From: Sedimentitalea sp039941015
Lineage (GTDB): Bacteria; Pseudomonadota; Alphaproteobacteria; Rhodobacterales; Rhodobacteraceae
Strand: one strand, 5' to 3'
DNA: 64,000 nucleotides
Assembly (NCBI RefSeq): GCF_039941015.1
Contig: NZ_JBDVFI010000089.1
Shown: piece after piece, positions 61,190 to 64,000 of the stretch
Layout: each line of letters opens with the position of its first letter
Numbering within the stretch: the stretch's first letter is position 1
The notes under the pieces: generated by a model
What the model was told of the DNA's origin: nothing
What the model saw: only the letters and a program-made list of their open reading frames with translations
The model's database searches: none
Translations under genes and position numbers: made by a program

Positions 61190-62107
61190 CTAAAGGGCAG
61201 GCAGTAGAATGGCTTCGACCCGGCGATTTGACTCGCGACCCTGTGGCGTCAAGTTCGATCCCACCGGCGCCAGATATCCCATGCCCTCGGCATCGACGCG
61301 GGATGGGTCGACGTCAAAATTGTTGACAAGCCGCTCGCGGACGGCCGATGCACGTCGTTTGGACAGCGCGATATTCGCCGCAAGCGTCCCGGTACTGTCA
61401 GTGTGGCCGACGAGCGCGATACGTTGCTCGGGATGCGTTTTCAAATAGCTGGCGAGTTGGCCGAGTGACGCATGCTGACCTGGCAGCAACCCCCCTGCGC
61501 CACTGTCAAATTCGAGATCGCGTAAAATCACATGCCCGTCGCGCTCAAGTGCCAGACCCAACTCTCCATTCGGTGCTGCCGCCACCGTGGCCGGTTTCGT
61601 TTTCCCGCCGTTCTGTTGCTGTACGGGCGACACGCGGATGGTTTGAATATAGGCGGCATTGCCGCTGCGGCTGACCAGAACACTAATGGCGTTATCGGGT
61701 TCTCGAACCGCCGAAAGAAAACGGTAGTTCCCAACATCCACGTGCATGTCCGGTGCAGGCACGATCTCTGTTTCGAAGCGAAAATCGAACCCGCCGCAAC
61801 TGCGATCCTCGCATTCAAAGATCAGGTCAAAACCCATCGTCTCCAGTTGTTCGCGCAGCGGTGTCAGGAGTTGTAGCGTCGTTGCGGATGCGCCGTTGAT
61901 CCGAAACGTTCGACGCGCGACCAGCCCTTCGAACCGGCGCACCGGAACGGTGCCATCGGCAAACCCGGCTATCGGCAACTCGTAGTTGTCAAGCGGGCTT
62001 ATTCGCTCTGACAGCTCTCGTGCTGCTGGCGCCATCGTCAATTCCTGCGCCTGACACAGCGCAGGCATCAGCGCCAAAAGGGTGCCGAATGCTAGGCGGG
62101 TCATCAT
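61190..62107 (-). CDS. OmpA family outer-membrane protein
   Basis: A 305-residue protein with signal peptide (1-20, ending ALCQAQ). Residues 30-180 form a region of its own kind (RTFRINGASATTLQLLTPLR, FECEDRSCGGFDFRF), and a C-terminal OmpA peptidoglycan-binding domain follows (LVGHTDSTGTLAANIALSKR, ESNRRVEAILLP). It probably links the outer membrane to peptidoglycan. The start overlaps the stop of the AhpD-like gene (ATGA). Confidence 0.9.
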   Translation of the reverse strand: MMTRLAFGTLLALMPALCQAQELTMAPAARELSERISPLDNYELPIAGFADGTVPVRRFEGLVARRTFRINGASATTLQLLTPLREQLETMGFDLIFECEDRSCGGFDFRFETEIVPAPDMHVDVGNYRFLSAVREPDNAISVLVSRSGNAAYIQTIRVSPVQQQNGGKTKPATVAAAPNGELGLALERDGHVILRDLEFDSGAGGLLPGQHASLGQLASYLKTHPEQRIALVGHTDSTGTLAANIALSKRRASAVRERLVNNFDVDPSRVDAEGMGYLAPVGSNLTPQGRESNRRVEAILLPAL

Positions 62108-62676
62108 CTGAACTGTGAATGATACTCGTCGTTCGGATGCATTGCCGTGGCGCTTGCGACCCGATTGGACATGTTGAAAAATCCGGTCACATTCGCAATG
62201 TCCCAGATGTCGCGATCACTGAACCCGACGTCCCGGAGGGCCTGGCGGTCGACTTCCTCGATCGTTGCGCTTGCTGTCGTCATCTTGGCCGCGAAATCGA
62301 GCATCCCGCGCTGGCGCGCGTCGAGTGGTGCAACGCGATAGTTCATCACCAGCATCTCGCCGAGTTTCGGATCACCAGACATTTGGCGAACCGCCGCACC
62401 ATGAGCGACGAGGCAATAGAAACAGTGGTTGAGCGAGGATACCACCACGGCGATCATCTCGCGCTCAAGTTTGCTCAGCCCACTGTCCGCCAACATCACG
62501 TCATTATACATGCCGGTAAAGGCGTTGAGCTTGTCGATATCAAACGCGTTGGCCTTGAGCACATTGGGGATTATTCCCAGCTTTTCGGTGCAGATATCAA
62601 AGTATTTCTGCGTCGCTTCGGGCAAGGGATCGACCATCGGCAGGTCAAGGGCGGTTGGCGGAGTTTCAGTTGTCAC
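62104..62676 (-). CDS. AhpD-like peroxidase-related protein
   Basis: A 190-residue carboxymuconolactone decarboxylase-fold protein. The redox motif is NHCFYCLVAHGAAVR (Cys-x2-Cys with nearby His). It starts LDLPMVDPLPEATQKYFDIC and ends DIWDIANVTGFFNMSNRVAS, as in the uncharacterised peroxidase-related enzymes. It is probably a thiol peroxidase or disulfide reductase. It lies 6 bp downstream of the GNAT gene. Confidence 0.9.
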   Translation of the reverse strand: MTTETPPTALDLPMVDPLPEATQKYFDICTEKLGIIPNVLKANAFDIDKLNAFTGMYNDVMLADSGLSKLEREMIAVVVSSLNHCFYCLVAHGAAVRQMSGDPKLGEMLVMNYRVAPLDARQRGMLDFAAKMTTASATIEEVDRQALRDVGFSDRDIWDIANVTGFFNMSNRVASATAMHPNDEYHSQFR

Positions 62677-62682
62677 TTGGCT

Positions 62683-63420
62683 TCAGGCTCCATCTGGGAG
62701 GTGTCGGTAATGGTACTGTCCCACAGGCTGCATGCCGAGGGAAGTGTAGAGCGCATTGGCTGCCGTGTTCTCGACCGTGCACATGACCGACAGGGTTTCG
62801 GCACCTTGTTCATCGGCCCAGAACGCGGCCGCGCGCATGACCCAGCGGCCCATTCCGCTGCGCCGTTGGTGCGCGAGGATTTCAACCGCGTGCACCATCG
62901 CGACGCCGTTATGGATCGCGGCATAAGCGACCCCGGCGGGCTTGTCGTTGTGGCGGCAAAGAAAGCTCGTCTTGGGTCCGGCGGCGCGATCCATGATCGC
63001 CAGGCGGGAGGCTTTGATCCCCCCTGCGGCCCAGATTTCACGCATGATCGCCAGCGGTTCCCAGAGGGAAAAGACTGTAACGCGCGGAATCGGCTGATCC
63101 ATCAACTGCGCGGGAGGGCAGACATAGATCGTGACCGGGTCCTTGATGGCATAGCCGCGCTTGGCAAGTTCCGCGTCCAGGCCCGTCTCCCCTTGGCGGA
63201 CCATGAAGATGCGCGGCTGTCCCATTTCGAGCATTGCGGTCTCGGCTTGTTCAATGTCCGCGCCGTCAAAGTCAGACACCGGATCAGCCAATGTGGTTGC
63301 GGACACTCGGCTGCCGCCGCCCCGTCCCTCGCGTAGGGTCCAGACCCCGAAGTGTCGGAAATTGGCGGCAGGCCAGGTGCCGTCAATAACGTCGTACCAA
63401 GAGGGCTGTGGGGTGTTCAT
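62683..63420 (-). CDS. GNAT family N-acetyltransferase
   Basis: A 245-residue protein. The N-terminal third is unassigned; the GNAT domain (about 120-240) has MVHAVEILAHQRRSGMGRWV (acetyl-CoA loop) and ENTAANALYTSLGMQPVGQY. The ATG overlaps the stop of the CinA-like gene by one base (TAATG), so the two are coupled. The substrate is unknown. Confidence 0.88.
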   Translation of the reverse strand: MNTPQPSWYDVIDGTWPAANFRHFGVWTLREGRGGGSRVSATTLADPVSDFDGADIEQAETAMLEMGQPRIFMVRQGETGLDAELAKRGYAIKDPVTIYVCPPAQLMDQPIPRVTVFSLWEPLAIMREIWAAGGIKASRLAIMDRAAGPKTSFLCRHNDKPAGVAYAAIHNGVAMVHAVEILAHQRRSGMGRWVMRAAAFWADEQGAETLSVMCTVENTAANALYTSLGMQPVGQYHYRHLPDGA

Positions 63421-64000
63421 TAGGTGAGAGCCTTGGACAGCTGCGTCATCGCAGCATCCACCTGCGTGCCATCTTGCCCACGTATGACGATGTTTGCGCC
63501 GAAGGCACCATCTTTCTGGAACGGATAACATCCAATCGACAGGTCCGCGTACCGCTCTGCAAACTGCGACAGCGTTTCGGCAATATCGCCTTCGCCGCGA
63601 AACACCTGCAAGCTTTGGCTGAGCAGGGGCGCACCACCGGTCAGCGTTGGCAGAACGCTGGCGACCATCGCCTGGAATATCAGTGGGACGCCGGCCATGA
63701 CGTGCACATTCTTGATGGTGAATCCTGGGGCGCGTGACACCGGATTGTCGATCAGGGTTGCCCCATCGGGGATTCGCGCCATGCGCAGGCGGGCGGCATT
63801 CAATTCATGCCCGGTCTGCTTGTAGTGGTCTTTCAGGATTTTCCGCGCATCGTCGCGGATATCGATCGAAGCTTCAAACGCCGCTGCGATGCAATCTGCC
63901 GTGATATCATCGTGGGTTGGCCCGATGCCGCCGCTGGTGAACACGACATCATGGGTGTCGGACAGGGCGCGCACTGCATCGATGATCGCCTCCCGATCAT
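63420..64000 (-). CDS. CinA-like molybdopterin-binding protein (5' end cut)
   Basis: The C-terminal 190 or so residues of a competence/damage-inducible protein A (CinA) N-domain-type protein. The MoCF-like motif HDVVFTSGGIGPTHDDITAD is followed by NPVSRAPGFTIKNVHVMAGV (NxxGxxPG-like) and a C-terminal part ending TQLSKALT. The gene runs off the right edge of the window. The stand-alone form of about 240 residues, common in alphaproteobacteria, lacks the deamidase domain; function unclear, possibly nucleotide-phosphate hydrolysis. Confidence 0.9.
   Translation of the reverse strand, partial: DREAIIDAVRALSDTHDVVFTSGGIGPTHDDITADCIAAAFEASIDIRDDARKILKDHYKQTGHELNAARLRMARIPDGATLIDNPVSRAPGFTIKNVHVMAGVPLIFQAMVASVLPTLTGGAPLLSQSLQVFRGEGDIAETLSQFAERYADLSIGCYPFQKDGAFGANIVIRGQDGTQVDAAMTQLSKALT

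Noticed and set aside
61188..61203. Small hairpin TGCCC-TAAA-GGGCA near the OmpA-family stop codon
   Set aside because: The stem is only 5 bp, overlaps the stop region and has no T-run on either strand, so it is not a convincing terminator.
62119..63336. 405-codon plus-strand open frame opposite the AhpD-like and GNAT genes
   Set aside because: It crosses two well-supported genes in antisense and has no family resemblance.

Overview
The window looks like chromosome from a marine-type alphaproteobacterium of the Rhodobacteraceae (Roseobacter group). Support comes from the moderately high G+C, the FlaF/FlbT flagellin-control pair, a sigmaE-ChrR singlet-oxygen module beside its lipid-modification operon, and protein sequences typical of that family. 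This is inferred from gene content, not from a database search.

Layout. (1) 1-4565: accessory DNA with a ParB-domain DNA methyltransferase (cut by the left edge), two DUF5681 proteins, and a DUF3489/DUF2924/large serine recombinase set. It is followed by an iteron-like array of TTCCCTG repeats (4558-4748). (2) 4915-16606: an 11.7 kb genomic island in the 3' end of a tRNA-Ser(GCU) gene, bounded by a 15-bp direct repeat. It carries a P4-type integrase at one end, an Xis-like/HTH/tyrosine-recombinase set at the other, a two-gene module of unknown function, and a type I restriction-modification operon. Between hsdS and hsdR that operon holds a DUF1413 gene, a 37-codon remnant copy of the hsdR start, and a CBS-domain protein ending in a HEPN-like RxxxxH motif. 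I consider this the best candidate for an undescribed defence arrangement. (3) 16593-17540: the tRNA and a decayed IS3-family element. (4) 17581-22309: SURF1 and cyoDCBA, a cytochrome bo3-type quinol oxidase, divergent from an MHS-type MFS transporter (22575-23894).

(5) 24132-31766: rpoE-chrR and the operons that sigmaE probably drives (SDR, DUF1365; FAD oxidoreductase, cyclopropane-fatty-acid-synthase-like enzyme, CHI-like protein, MFS transporter, DUF3833). Three TGATCC-N18-TA promoter-like sites are visible. (6) 31811-34024: a graveyard of gene fragments: LysR, a PotA-like ATPase, a PotB-like permease and DUF917. (7) 34056-42544: an M14-type deacylase, cyanophycin synthetase, and two tandem two-domain cyanophycinase-like proteins. 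In each of these the first domain keeps the catalytic residues and the second has lost them. (8) 42893-45681: an isopropylmalate-dehydrogenase-like enzyme, a Gfo/Idh/MocA oxidoreductase and a GntR/FCD regulator.

(9) 46301-51965: flagellar genes (DUF1217, FlbT, FlaF, flagellin, FlgN-like, FlgJ-like on minus; FliK and FlgD on plus). (10) 52159-64000: ordinary core genes: endonuclease III, adenosine kinase, GNAT, aldo/keto reductase, RppH, FadH, an ABM/NIPSNAP pair with a divergent ArsR regulator, DUF4399, LysR, OmpA-family, AhpD-like, GNAT, and a CinA-like protein cut by the right edge. No rRNA or CRISPR array was seen; the only tRNA is tRNA-Ser.
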